From contig JAJTUP010000014.1 of the NCBI GenBank assembly GCA_021399435.1, positions 310,001 through 374,000 of the forward strand: DNA of 64,000 nucleotides. Direction: 5' to 3'. The notes below the pieces were generated by a model that saw only the letters and a list, made by a program, of their open reading frames with translations, did not search any database and had not been told where the DNA came from. Below are positions 53,798-64,000 of this stretch, one piece after another; the first letter of the stretch is position 1, and each line of letters opens with the position of its first letter. The DNA comes from Diaporthe sp. PMI_573. Taxonomy: Eukaryota; Ascomycota; Sordariomycetes; Diaporthales; Diaporthaceae. The position numbers and the translations under genes are program-made.

Positions 53798-55618
53798 ATG
53801 GTCAGTATTTTGTTGTATTTCACTGACGGCACGATGGGATCGCATTGCCAGTATCCTCATGTTTGCGCTCTGTTACTCTTTTCATTTCTGTTAGCTTGGA
53901 GGCTCTGGATGTTTACGATAAGACCGTGGCTACGCCCTCATGACCCGAAGGTTCTTCCTTACTGGATACCGTGTGAGTCTTGAATTTTGTAATCAGCCAC
54001 ACCGAGGATGTCTGCTGATAAATCTATGCCCGTGCCAGTTATCGGTCAGGCCCTTGAGATTAATACCCGATGAGATTTCGTGGACTTATGTGTAGAACAG
54101 GCCATACTTTCAACTTTTTTCGCAACTCAGACAAGCTCATGGAGCGTGGCCTGTTAGTGTCCCCTTTTTGGCAATTCTCAGACCATTACGTCGCGAGTCG
54201 TCTGACGATCCCTGAAAGACAATACTCAGGGCGAACGCATGAACCATTCGCAATTCAACTGCTTGGGAGCAAAATATACATTATCACAGCTCCTCAGGAT
54301 GTCGCCGCAACATATAGGAACTCAGATCTCGGATTTGATGGTCACCTCAACGCCGTTCTCACCAGCTTTGGCTTTACAAAGGACGGACTGAAGCGGGGAT
54401 GGAGTCAAACAAAGGGACCTAATCAAGGCAGTAACTTCATTCACGCCTCGGAAGCCAAGTTCAGGCAACAACTCCTTCCTGGAAGAAAAATGGACGCGAT
54501 CTGCAACGTATTCCTCGATGCTTTGCATGAGACGGTGCAGTGGCCACGACTTGAGCACTGCGTGGTAGGACATGGAGAAAATGGACACCGATTATCCCTT
54601 TACTCCATGTGTCGCCTGTCAATGGTAGATGCGGCGATAAAATCTCTGTTTGGCCGCCATATCCATGACATAGACCCGGATATCGTTCGCTACATGACCA
54701 TGTTCAATGACTATGCGTGGCAGGTTTTCTTTGGGCTGCCTGGTTTCCTGGGTCTCTCAGTGAATGAACCTTGGCGAAGACTCAAGCATGCCCTCACCAA
54801 GTTTGCTGAGCTTCCAGAATGTATCCGGTGTGATCAATCGTGGATCATCAAAACCATCCTGGCCGAGGCGGAGAATATTGGACTCGATTTAGAATCCCGA
54901 TCGTCAATGCTTCTGATGATATTATGGGCGTGAGTTGGATTGACTTTTCTCACTCCTCTCTTGTGCATGGTGATTTTGAAATTGACCAGGTTACTGCAGA
55001 GCTAATTCGAATGAGTACAACATCGCATTCTGGGTCATTGCTCGCCTCCTTCATGACGATAGCTTGAAGGCTTTGGTTAGAGGTGAGACCGAAGCCGCCT
55101 GGGACCAACTCGGAATTCTAGACATCAAATACCTTGTTGCCAATTGTCCGAACCTCGACTCCGCATTCCACGAGTCCCTTCGTCTGAATGGCGGGGCGAT
55201 GGTTAGTCGCTCAGTCCTCCGTAAGACTACCATCGGAGGCAGGGTCCTGCAACCAGGCAACGGCATTCTGATGCCATCTCGGCAACTTCATACCAACGAA
55301 GCTGTCTGGGGGGTTGGAAGTGCCAGGACTTTTGATGCCTCGAGATTCCTGCAAAACAAGAGCTTGGGGCGTCATTCATCCTTCAGGCCATTCGGAGGCG
55401 GCAGTACCTACTGCCCAGGTCGAGTACTAGCTAAGGAAGAGGTCTACGGATTCATAGCTATTCTGTTGCATCGATTCGATTTGAAATTGGCTCCTGAGAA
55501 AGGCGAGAGAGGGGTCAAACCACCATTTCCATTGCTGGACGTCACGACACCTGGACTTGGCATTACCGGACCTGTGAAGAGCATGGACGTGATCGTTGAC
55601 ATGAAGAAGATTACATAA
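53798..55618 (+). CDS. cytochrome P450, CYP7/CYP8-like, B, with probable 6-nt exon
   Basis: Exons 53798-53972, 54039-54044 (6 nt), 54101-54929 and 55000-55618 give 542 aa. The tiny exon restores the conserved hinge PYWIPFIGHTFNFF; skipping it also keeps frame but yields PYWIPCHTF. An ATG at 53834 is an alternative start. The anchor is LLLFSFLLAWRLW. The I-helix reads WAANSNEYNIAFW, as in the CYP7/CYP8-like clade. ExxR is in FHESLRL and the heme loop is FRPFGGGSTYCPGR with ligand Cys475. It diverges from P450 A and shares its promoter. The substrate is unknown; the clade oxidises sterols, fatty acids or specialised metabolites. Confidence 0.85.
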
Positions 55619-56132
55619 TAGACACCATCTATCATTCTCCACATTTGAACAAAATGCAAGTCCGTGAGAGAGAAAAAAGCAGCCCAACGTTCAAAGCATG
55701 ATTTACAGCATCAAAGTATGCAAAAACTAAACACTATCACACCCATTTCCGCTCCATCTACATTTAGATAATAGCCACCGGCGCCCTCAGGGGCCTTCCT
55801 GACTCTGTTTAACTCGATTTCTTTCTCATTTTGACAACATAGACAGCATTCAAAGTAGCAGACATAGGAATGGTCCCTCCCCAAGGGAATGGCAGCGCAA
55901 ATACGTCGGAACTGATAAGCGGCTCCAGCTACATAGTAAAAATGACGGACTACTTCCGTGATGAGATTCAACAAACACCAGAAACCCGCGGTTTTCTTTT
56001 TCATCATTAGTCATGTGCATACTACCATATTTCATCCCATCCCTTCACCTATCTCATCACGTATCTCGTGAGGTTGTGCTCAATTGCGATTTAGAGATAT
56101 CTGATAAACCGAATTCGTTGGTTCCTTCCAAA
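55619..56132. other. convergent spacer, nothing recognised
   Basis: About 510 AT-rich bases between P450 B and the PTH11-like gene, both ending here. Confidence 0.5.
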
Positions 56133-57537
56133 TCAAGTTCGAGGATTCTTTTCCTGTCGCTCCGTTGGAATGCTTGTCTGATTTTTCAGCAGACTTTGCA
56201 TTGAGATAGACTGCCTGAACGAGGAGTGGTTGTTTGTATCATTGGTGTTGACAGTCGTGATTGTTTTGGTCCAGTTGGTATCATCATTGAAGTCCACCGT
56301 CATCAGCCCCGAAGGAACATCCAGAACACCTGATTCAGCTCCGCTATCAACCAAGTCTTGCCCTTCGAGGTCCCTGCACGTCTCGAGTAGGCTGCGGTGT
56401 AGCTGGCGGGCCTTGTTTTGCCACCGCTTGTGGGCCTTACTTTCCAGGAAAGCGTTTCGGCGCTCGTTCTCTCGAAAGCGGTTCTTGGCTTTGTTGTCAC
56501 GGTTGACAAACAGAGTCCTGAAAGAGACGACGCACGCGATGATTATTGCAACGCTGAACTCTGTGTAGAACCAAAACCATGTGACTGAGGCGCTTTGCAG
56601 CGGCCGCTGGTCATTTGACTGCTTGCCCCAGACTCTTGTGAAGACGCTGCCTCGCACGATGGTGACTGCGATAGTGAAGCAGATCATGCCGAAGATGAAG
56701 CTCAGGATTAGCTTCTTCCGTAGTTCAATCCCGCTTCGCCACAAGATCGCGACAGGGAAGCCGATAACTAGTGCAAGGTACCAGTCAGCGGAAATTCACC
56801 AACACAAATGGTATTCTCGAGATTTACTGAGAAAGTCGGAGACGGCGTCTTGAACCGTAGAGAATATGAACCGGATCATAATCTTTTTCATTGCCTCGTC
56901 GCTGGTACAGACTTCTCGGGTGATTGTAGACTGAATGGGGCTGTAAAAACAACGGTACTCGATTATCGCTAGTTGCGCCGCTGCGCCAGCAACAGTAAAG
57001 AGCACGACGCCCCACCAGATTATGTTGAAACGTTTTCCAGTGTTTGCGCCGATGCGCCGAAAAAAGAGCAGGAAAGTGACTTTCACGACCAGGACGCCGA
57101 TCATGGACATGGTGCTGCAAATACCCAAGGCGATGAATCCTTTATCAGCATTGGAGAAGAAGTCTGGCGTCATTCGTGACATATCACCCTTCCGAACGGC
57201 CTCCAGGTCGAAGATATATTTCACATAGAGCTGCGCCAGAACTGCTTCGATATTATGCATTGCTAAAGCGAAGAGCATCAGGTAGTCCTCCGGCATCAAG
57301 CGACGAAAGCAAACGTAGCGAATGCAAACTCTCGCGCCGAAGGCAATCGTGCAGAGTGCGAAGAAAATCCATGTTAGGCTCTTGTGTTGCGATTAGCCTC
57401 GGAATTGTCATCAAACTCGGGGGTTTGGAATTTTTCCTTGACCAACTCACATAGAAAGCCGCTGGAGAGATGTCGCTTACACCTGACCCGATGCCGGAAT
57501 ATTCTCCCGAACTCGTCGAGCTGCTGCTGGGATCCAT
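56133..57537 (-). CDS. PTH11-like seven-helix membrane protein, copy 2
   Basis: Exons 57537-57451, 57380-56828 and 56767-56133 keep frame and give 424 aa. It is a clear paralog of the gene at 24479-26008: TWIFFALCTIAFGARVCIR then RRLMPEDYLMLF, TFLLFFRRIG, YRCFYSPIQS and IIGFPVAILWR. The first two introns sit at matching places, but the third intron of copy 1 is absent. The tail is long and charged (KNRFRENERRNAFLESK). It lies between P450 genes, so it may be a cluster-linked sensor or a bystander. Confidence 0.82.
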
Positions 57538-58826
57538 TGTCTATGTCCAAGGTATTACTTGCAATAATTTTGCGTCCAAACCGTGGAGATGAATGGCGAA
57601 AATCTAGATTCTGGAGGAATACCAGCATCTTTCTCGATCCGATTGCTTCGTGTTATTACTTTTCCAACTGTCCCGCTCTCTGAGCCCCCTTGGAAACGCC
57701 GCGGTCTTGCCTGCAGCTTGTACAGATACTTTGTGACTCTGCTTCCTCACAAGCACAAGCTTTGCCCTAGAACCCCCTCCTAGGACCGTGATACATGTGT
57801 TCCCGTCACTAATTTGCCAATGTGGGTAGCCTTAATAAGCCCAGGGATCGGCGATTCGGCCCCATCATTTATTCCAAGGTTGCGACGACTGGTGTCGAGA
57901 AGGCTTGCAGTTTTCAACTTGTGCAACGCACACGGGCGTCAATTTCTGCCAATTCAGCCAGTATCAAGATGCAGGCTGTGATGCTTGGTCGGCAACAGGA
58001 CACCTGCTTGATACCCACACGATGGGACCCGAATCTTTCATTTGATGGGTTTCATTAACCTTAGGTGACCGAACACTCGCTTGAACCTTTCTACAAGAGA
58101 CTAGTGCCAACCATACTACGTTCAGTAATTAGCAGAATTTAGCATTGCTTGCATTGCTTGCGTGGCCGACTCGATCAATCCTGAAACTGGAATGCCACAA
58201 AGTCATGCGTCAAATGCTCCATGGTGTGTTTGCATACATCAATTTCGAAGTTTGGTGTGAGGTCACTTTAAAGACTTTAAACGGTTTCTAAATTTGCACT
58301 CCTGCAGGTATGCAGGCTGAGCCAACATCCACTTGCCCCGTGCCCCGTGGCGGCGACGGCGATGTGTTCCCTCAGCATTCAGGTTTCACAACATAATGTA
58401 GGCTGCAGGCTGCATCTAGCGCTGAGCATCTTGGCGGAACGGGATGCCCCCAAGCACTACTAGTAATGCATGGTGGGGGCCTGGGGCTATAAGAAATATG
58501 CCCTTTTTTGGTAGTGAGGCGAAGTATGCATCCTTTCGCTTTTGGGCTTCACAGCATCATGCACTTGTTTCCGCAAGGAGGTGCTCCCAAGACCGGTGTG
58601 CAGCGTGAGCCGCGAGGCTCCCAGAATTTGCAATTGGTAGTTCTGAGGTCAAGAGTCCATGCAAAATAACAAGAGCGGATCTTGCCAACTGGGCAGAGCT
58701 TGCCTCGTTACCTTGGGCTTCAATCAAGTCAACCCAGATGTGTCTTCCAGGTCGAACCTTCTATACCCATTGTTGAAAGAATTCTTGAGGCAGTATCAAA
58801 GTTCATACGATCCATTTGCTTCCATA
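57538..58826. other. divergent promoter region, nothing recognised
   Basis: A 1.3 kb spacer between the receptor-like gene and P450 C. I find no repeat matching the inverted repeat of the other P450 pair. Confidence 0.45.
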
Positions 58827-60475
58827 ATGGCTTTGACATCCGTAGGAGTGCTTGCCACCCTGGTAGCAAGTTATTTGTTCCTCAGAGTTGTCCTTGTTCT
58901 CACCCAGGATGCCAAAGAACCTCCTGCCATCTTGACCAACATTCCATTCCTGGCACCATTGATAGCAACGTTTAAAGAGAAAGGACATTTGCACGTTAAA
59001 CTACGGTGTGTGAGGCTTTAGTCTTTCTACCCTATACTATCTAGGCGTCGACCCACCAACTAACCGTGAGGGACAGGGACAAATACCATCTACCCATATA
59101 CACCCTTCGCATGCCGTTCTCACGAACCTATATTGTCAATGACCCCAGCCTGGTCTCAGCAATCCAGAAGCACTGGCGAACGATTAGCTTCGCTGCTCAT
59201 GCGGCAGATACCGGTTGCATAACGGGCATGAGCAGAGACGCCATGAGGATATTGAATCAGAATCTTACCACCGACGAGAGTTTCTACGCCAGCTGGCCGA
59301 AGCTCATAATGCCGATGATGGCACCTGGAAAGGATCTCGATACTCTAAGTCGAACCTCGATTGATGTCCTCATTGATTGTGTTGAAGACCTAAAAGCCTC
59401 GCAGCGGCAAGGTGGGGCAGCAGTGTGCGGTTTGTGGCATTGGACGCGCCACACAATGACGAAGGCTACAACGCAGGCAGTCTGGGGACCAATGGACCCA
59501 TATCGTGACTCTGCGATAGTTGAAGCCTGGAGGATCTTCGAAAACGAATTCCTGACATTGTCAATCCTGCCCGTACCCTGGTTGCTGGCCCCAAAGCTAT
59601 TCCGTGCCCGTGAGACCGTTGCAGCTGCTCTGATCCAATACTTACGCAAGGGTTGGTACGAGACAGGTCCGCCCCTGATGCTGAAGACAGTTGAGCACAG
59701 TCATGGTCGCTACGGCCTGGGGGTCGAGGATATGGGCCGTGCGCAGCTCGGGCTCGCGTTCGCGGTCCTCAGCAACTCAACGCCATGCGCGCTTTGGTTG
59801 CTTTACCACATCTTCTCAGACGAGACGGTGCTGGCAGAGATCCGTGCTGAGGTTGAAGCTTTACTGGCTCATGATAAAGAACGCATCGACACTCTCTCGA
59901 TTGATTTGGCCAAGACCCAGACGTTCTGTCCTCTGCTTCTAAGCACCTTCCAAGAGACCATGCGCTATCATACTGTCGGTCCCGGAATTCGAAAGGTCTT
60001 GGAAGATGTTACAATCGAAGGATGGTTGTTGAAGAAGGGCAGCATACTTATGATACCTTCCACGGTCCAACATACGAATACAAGTGCATGGGGCGAGTCG
60101 GCCACTATCTTCGACCACAGACGGTTTGTGCGACGGCCAGAAGCATTTCAAGACAAACCCTCATTCAATAGGGTGGCATTTCGCGTGTTTGGTGGGGGTC
60201 ATGTCCTGTGTCCTGGGCGTCACTTTGCGAGCAACGAGATTTTGGCACTCGCAGCTATGGTGGTGTTACAGTTCGACATTGTGCCTGTCAAGGACGCCAA
60301 GTGGCCGAGACCTACATGCAAGAACTCTCCAATCACAGCTGGATTCCCAATAATCGACGAGGACATCGAGGTTGAGTGGAGATTGCGAGACCCAGAGAAG
60401 CGCTGGAAGTTCATATTTCAAGGTTCGGAAGAAACAGTGGCGCTTGGATCTGAGGACATGACCGCCAGCTTCTAG
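58827..60475 (+). CDS. cytochrome P450, CYP7/CYP8-like, C
   Basis: Exons 58827-59005 and 59071-60475 are joined across a 65-nt intron and give 527 aa. The acceptor GTGAG lies only a few bases after a CTAAC branch, which is tight, but the join yields LRDRDKYHLPIYTLR as expected. The start at 58827 opens the anchor (VGVLATLVASYLFLRVV). The I-helix is replaced by FAVLSNSTPCALWLLYH, ExxR is in FQETMRYHT and the heme loop is FRVFGGGHVLCPGR with ligand Cys440. The frame upstream to 58659 has no coding character. It is the third member of the P450 group in this block and the most different in its N-terminal half. Confidence 0.87.
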
Positions 60476-60734
60476 GGCCCTGGGCTGAAATAAAAGTATC
60501 TACGGCGTCTCCTTTGAATGCGGTTTGAGGAAAGGAATTCCATGAGGAAAGCTTTGGAACTTGAGCTTAGAAAGATGCAACGTGCTATGTAGCCCGCGAA
60601 GAATGTTCCCTCCGTTGTTGAATATTGCGATTGTCCATGTGAATTAAGACCATTACTTGGTTGTGACGGGACGTAGTCCAAATAATTACTTAAATAGCTG
60701 GGGGTTGTTGACCCGAAGCGGTTCGAGGAATAAC

Positions 60735-62592
60735 CTATGGGTGCAATGTCATGTGCACTATAGCGCTCAGCTTATCTAGTCCTACGTCGTCAGCCAGCCT
60801 AAATATATAATCCCTTCGCCCAGCTGCAGCAAATTCTTTGGCGTCCACCTGGCGCGATCTGGGCTCCCCAGGACCATACACCTGCACTTTCCCAGACCCC
60901 GACAAGAAGGTGTCGTAAGGTTCCTCGCCATTGACGAATTCAATCATATGACGAGCAAATGTTCTCCCCGACGAAGCCTGTTCCTCATCGAGAAACTCTT
61001 CGTAATTCTGGAACAGAAAAGCAGCGTCAAGCAGATGGGTCGCCACGCCCTGGAAGCGCCCCTCCCACGGATTGGGCTCGTTGAAGTGGAAGACGTATGC
61101 CTTGCCCGGCCAACGCCTAGCTATCTGCCTCGTGGCAGCCAACTGGACAACGTCGTGCGCCAAGTGCAGGAAGCTGAGAAGTTCTCCACCCTGTTGGGGG
61201 TCATACGCATTCAACAGGAGTGCCTTGGCCTCCGGGCTGTCGGATAGGGCCGAGTCGAGGACAGAGCGGAATTTCGTCCCGATGTGATCTGCGCCCGGGC
61301 CGAGCATGTAGGCCAAAATCGATGACTGGCAAGACATCAGCAGCTACTCAGGTTACTATGGAGTGGTTAGACTCAGTTTGAACTCACATCCATTTCGCAG
61401 TCTCCCAAAATGATCCGCGGGCACCATTTGCTGCCAGGAGGACTGGCCGCGTCCTCTGGCACATCGACCTGGTAGAACGGGGGCTTCTTGTCGTCCTTGT
61501 CTGTGACGGGACTAAGCGCAAGGCCTGGGCCAAACTTTGTCACCCAGTCGGCACGATCGGTCTCTTTCAACTTTTTGAACCGATCTTCAGGTAGAAGGTC
61601 GTCAATACCAAGCTTTTGCAGGACGGAGGCATAAGTGCTCTCGGCGATCTCGTGAGGCAATCGTGGAATAAGGGACGGGGTTCCTCCCATACAAACAGCC
61701 TGGCTGAAGAGGGGCTGGGCCTCGGCTAAATGGAGCAGGATGGAAACTGTTGTATCAATTCTGATTAGTCGACGCGTGTCATTTCTTTGACTACGATCTA
61801 GAATCAACTTACTACTTCCGGCGCTCACACCCAAAGCCGTCACTCGTTGCGAATCGCCTCCAAAACCTGCAATATGTCGTTGGAGCCAAGTAAACGCTGC
61901 CGCTTGATCATGGAAACCTCTGCTGGGTTTGATGCCACGACTAGTGAGCTCTTCGGATGTGAGGAATCCCGGCGCGCCAAGCCGGTAGCTTTTGTTCAAC
62001 CACGCACGTCAGAATCGAGCCAAACTCACGTTCCCTTGGGTGTTTGTCTAACTCACTTGATCGTAACGCCAATAATGGGCTTCCCATGACGTATAGACAA
62101 CTCGACAATGCGTTGCATATCAAATTGAGGCCATGAGCCGGCACCCATGAAGTAGCCCCCGCCGTGAATGAAGACGACCACCGGAAGGCCGGACGGCTGA
62201 CCTTTGGGAACTGTGATGTTGAGGTTCAGGCACTCAGTCGCCGAGTCATTCAGTTCTCCATGCGGAAGCGAATGCTGGATAATAGTGTGCTCTATGTCAC
62301 AGGTCTCGCTGGGCTGGATAGACTGCGGGCTGTGGAAGCAATTAGCAGTGACGCATGTCCGCGGAGCAGGAGATGTGGGATGAGACACGGTGCTTTCAGT
62401 AGTTTGGTTGAGAACTCACCCGTAGCGAGTCGCATCGATGGCGTGCCGGTCCTTGTTCTCGAACAGAACGGCATCAGCGAACTGATGCTCGAGAGTCGCG
62501 TACGGAACCCCCCTATACTGGATGGATTGGCCCAAGTCAATCCCAGATATTGACCCTAGAGCTGGGTGCTCGAGCTTTGCGTTTCGTGACAT
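60735..62592 (-). CDS. type-B carboxylesterase/lipase family protein
   Basis: Exons 62592-62420, 62329-62057, 61988-61813, 61746-61388 and 61325-60735 keep frame through four introns and give 523 aa. The oxyanion hole is FIHGGGYFMG. The nucleophile is Ser204 in GVSAGS, followed by ISILLHLAEAQPLF. INYRLGAPGFL and GFHDQAAAFTWLQRHIAGFGGD are family signatures. A likely catalytic His is in GVATHLLDAAFLF. No signal peptide is present, so an intracellular esterase is expected, unlike secreted lipases of the family. It converges on P450 C with 260 bases between stops, so it may remove an acyl group from the same pathway intermediate. Substrate unknown. Confidence 0.88.
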
Positions 62593-63016
62593 TTTCACGA
62601 GGACATGAGAATGTGCGAATATGTGTTCCCAATGGTGAGTAAGAAGAGTTGGCCATGGCCAGTGTATCTATATGGGGGCATACAACAGAGTTATGTGGAT
62701 ACCTACCTAGGTACTCCACATGGGACGAACGTGTGGAGAGGTAAAACAGGCCTGGACGATCTCGCCCTTTCAACCCACATAGTATCCGTGCACATTAAGA
62801 AAACGGATATTCGCAGGGCAAAAAACGGATGGTACAGGGGAAGATGTACCACCCCAACGCACAGATAAAGCGCTACACCCAAAATAGTATAGACACCATT
62901 ATTTTAACCCTGCAGCCCACATAGCCGTATATACTCGTCACTGCCATGCCGAATGTGCCTATCGCGATACTCGCTGCAGCGTAAATCGCTTAAATCCATG
63001 GTGTTTTGCTATATAT
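62593..63016. other. intergenic, nothing recognised
   Basis: About 420 bases between the esterase start codon and the transposase-like relic. AT content rises here, and TATA-rich words appear near 62885-63015. Confidence 0.45.
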
Positions 63017-64000
63017 CTAGTCTGTACGGACCACAATCTTGTCTAATATCTCCTCCTCCTCCTTGCCGTTGCCGCTGTCGCCAATGTCGTCGCTGACGAT
63101 GTCCCTAACCGTTAGATCTACCTGTGGCAACTGGTTGATGCTTCTGATAGCTGCCGTATGCTGCCGCTTAGCTCCTGATCTCGTGCTTGAGGGTGTGCCG
63201 GCTTCTGAAGTTTTTGTGATGTCTGCCGGCGCCCTCTGCTTCCGAGGCTGCTGAGTTGCCTTCTTCGTGGCCCTTCTTGCCGGCTGCTGCTTTGGAGGGA
63301 CGCCGGTGTGCTGCGTATCGCTGCCACGGGCGTCCTCTTTATCCAGGGACTGGAGGGTCTCGTTATTCTACTTAAAGGCTGAATTTACGCGCTATACTAA
63401 AGCCGTCGTTACCCTTGTCTTATCGCCGGCTCTGCTGCCCAGACTTATAGTGGTGGAGGTTGTCTTTTTACCCATTATGGCTTTCCCACGCTTCTTAAAG
63501 ACGCCCTCCTTGTTGCTAGCAAATGTGGTGATCTCCCGAGGCCTGCCCTTTGTGGCCGTGACCTTCTTTGGCGAGAGTACGCTGAGGAGCGGGTTCTTAA
63601 CGCAGAGGTCACGATTGAGGTACCAAGCTTTGTGAAGGTTGCTCTTCTTGAGGGGAAGGGAAGCCTCCTCTTTATCGGCGATATGATTCGTACAGATTAT
63701 GCCGTACTGAGTATAGACGGCGTAGTAGTACCCGGAAGGTCTGCTATTGCTAGAAGAAGCTTCTAGAGGTCTGTAGTATCCTTGTAGGGCTTTTTTTTGA
63801 AGTATCTTCAATGCCTTCTGGTGCTCTATTGTGAGAAGGTCTAGCGCCGCTCTAGCAATCTGCCGTGGAAGCTTTCCAAGCCACTTCTACCCGTTGTACT
63901 TTGTGAGTGCTGCTGTCTTCTGCTTCCCCTCTTTATTATAGAAGGCACAAGCCGCATCCTTAATAGCGGCGTTGTTAGCCTCTATCAGATAGAGAAGATT
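63017..64000 (-). pseudogene. C-terminal part of a transposase-like gene (probably MULE type), broken
   Basis: One minus-strand frame reads from the window end to a TAG at 63019-63017, interrupted by three in-frame TAG codons near 63890, 63393 and 63365. Recognisable pieces are NLLYLIEANNAAIKDAA, GYYYAVYTQYGIICTNHI (a degenerate zinc-knuckle-like segment), LHKAWYLNRDLCVKNPLL and a Lys/Arg/Gln-rich tail ending with an acidic KEEEEILDKIV. The order (helical linker, Cys/His motif, H-x2-W-x3-R, basic linker) recalls the C-terminus of fungal Mutator-like transposases. All three stops could come from single C-to-T or G-to-A changes (CAG or TGG to TAG). The N-terminal catalytic part would lie beyond the window. 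Terminal inverted repeats are not visible. Confidence 0.5.

Overview
The window is nuclear DNA of a filamentous ascomycete (Pezizomycotina, most likely Sordariomycetes; I cannot name the species). Genes are widely spaced on both strands. Introns are short (about 50-260 nt), with GT-AG ends and fungal branch sites of the CTAAC/CTGAC type. Families typical of mould genomes are present: PTH11-like/fungal rhodopsin membrane proteins, several cytochrome P450s, a short secreted tyrosinase, an extracellular intradiol dioxygenase and an NFX1-type helicase. Most genes are split, so spans below run from start codon to stop codon and exon limits are in the evidence. All exon joins were made by eye and kept the reading frame.

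Layout. 1-5500: sparse, with two decayed or poorly resolved gene-like stretches and a small mitochondrial protein gene. 5.5-15 kb: a 3-beta-HSD/Erg26-like dehydrogenase, then a copper/iron island made of a Ctr copper transporter and a ferric/cupric reductase that diverge from a 1.8 kb shared promoter, a secreted tyrosinase (copper enzyme) and a bZIP factor. The shared promoter carries six near-identical 12-mers with a TGCTCA core, resembling the copper response element of Mac1-type regulators; this is the strongest unexplained signal in the window. 15.6-24 kb: a secreted beta-propeller-like protein, a small spliced Myb/SANT-like gene, an acetolactate decarboxylase, a fungal-rhodopsin membrane protein and a small secreted protein. 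24.4-36 kb: a PTH11-like receptor, an atypical nucleoside monophosphate kinase, a secreted intradiol dioxygenase, a P450 and a salicylate-hydroxylase-like flavin monooxygenase. The last three resemble an aromatic-degradation set. 38-49 kb: conserved nuclear functions, namely an NFX1/SAD-3/Hrr1-like SF1 helicase, a low-complexity protein with a histidine-rich tail and the SAGA subunit Spt8. 50.7-62.6 kb: an accessory block with three P450s of CYP7/CYP8-like type, a second PTH11-like gene and a carboxylesterase, with no polyketide, peptide or terpene backbone enzyme in view. A 35-nt inverted repeat sits in the divergent promoter of the first two P450s. 63-64 kb: a broken transposase-like relic runs off the end.

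Functional links. Reductase plus Ctr is the standard two-step copper uptake route (Cu2+ reduced to Cu+, then imported), and tyrosinase is a downstream copper user. In the P450 block the esterase and P450s could act on one substrate, but this is inferred from position only.
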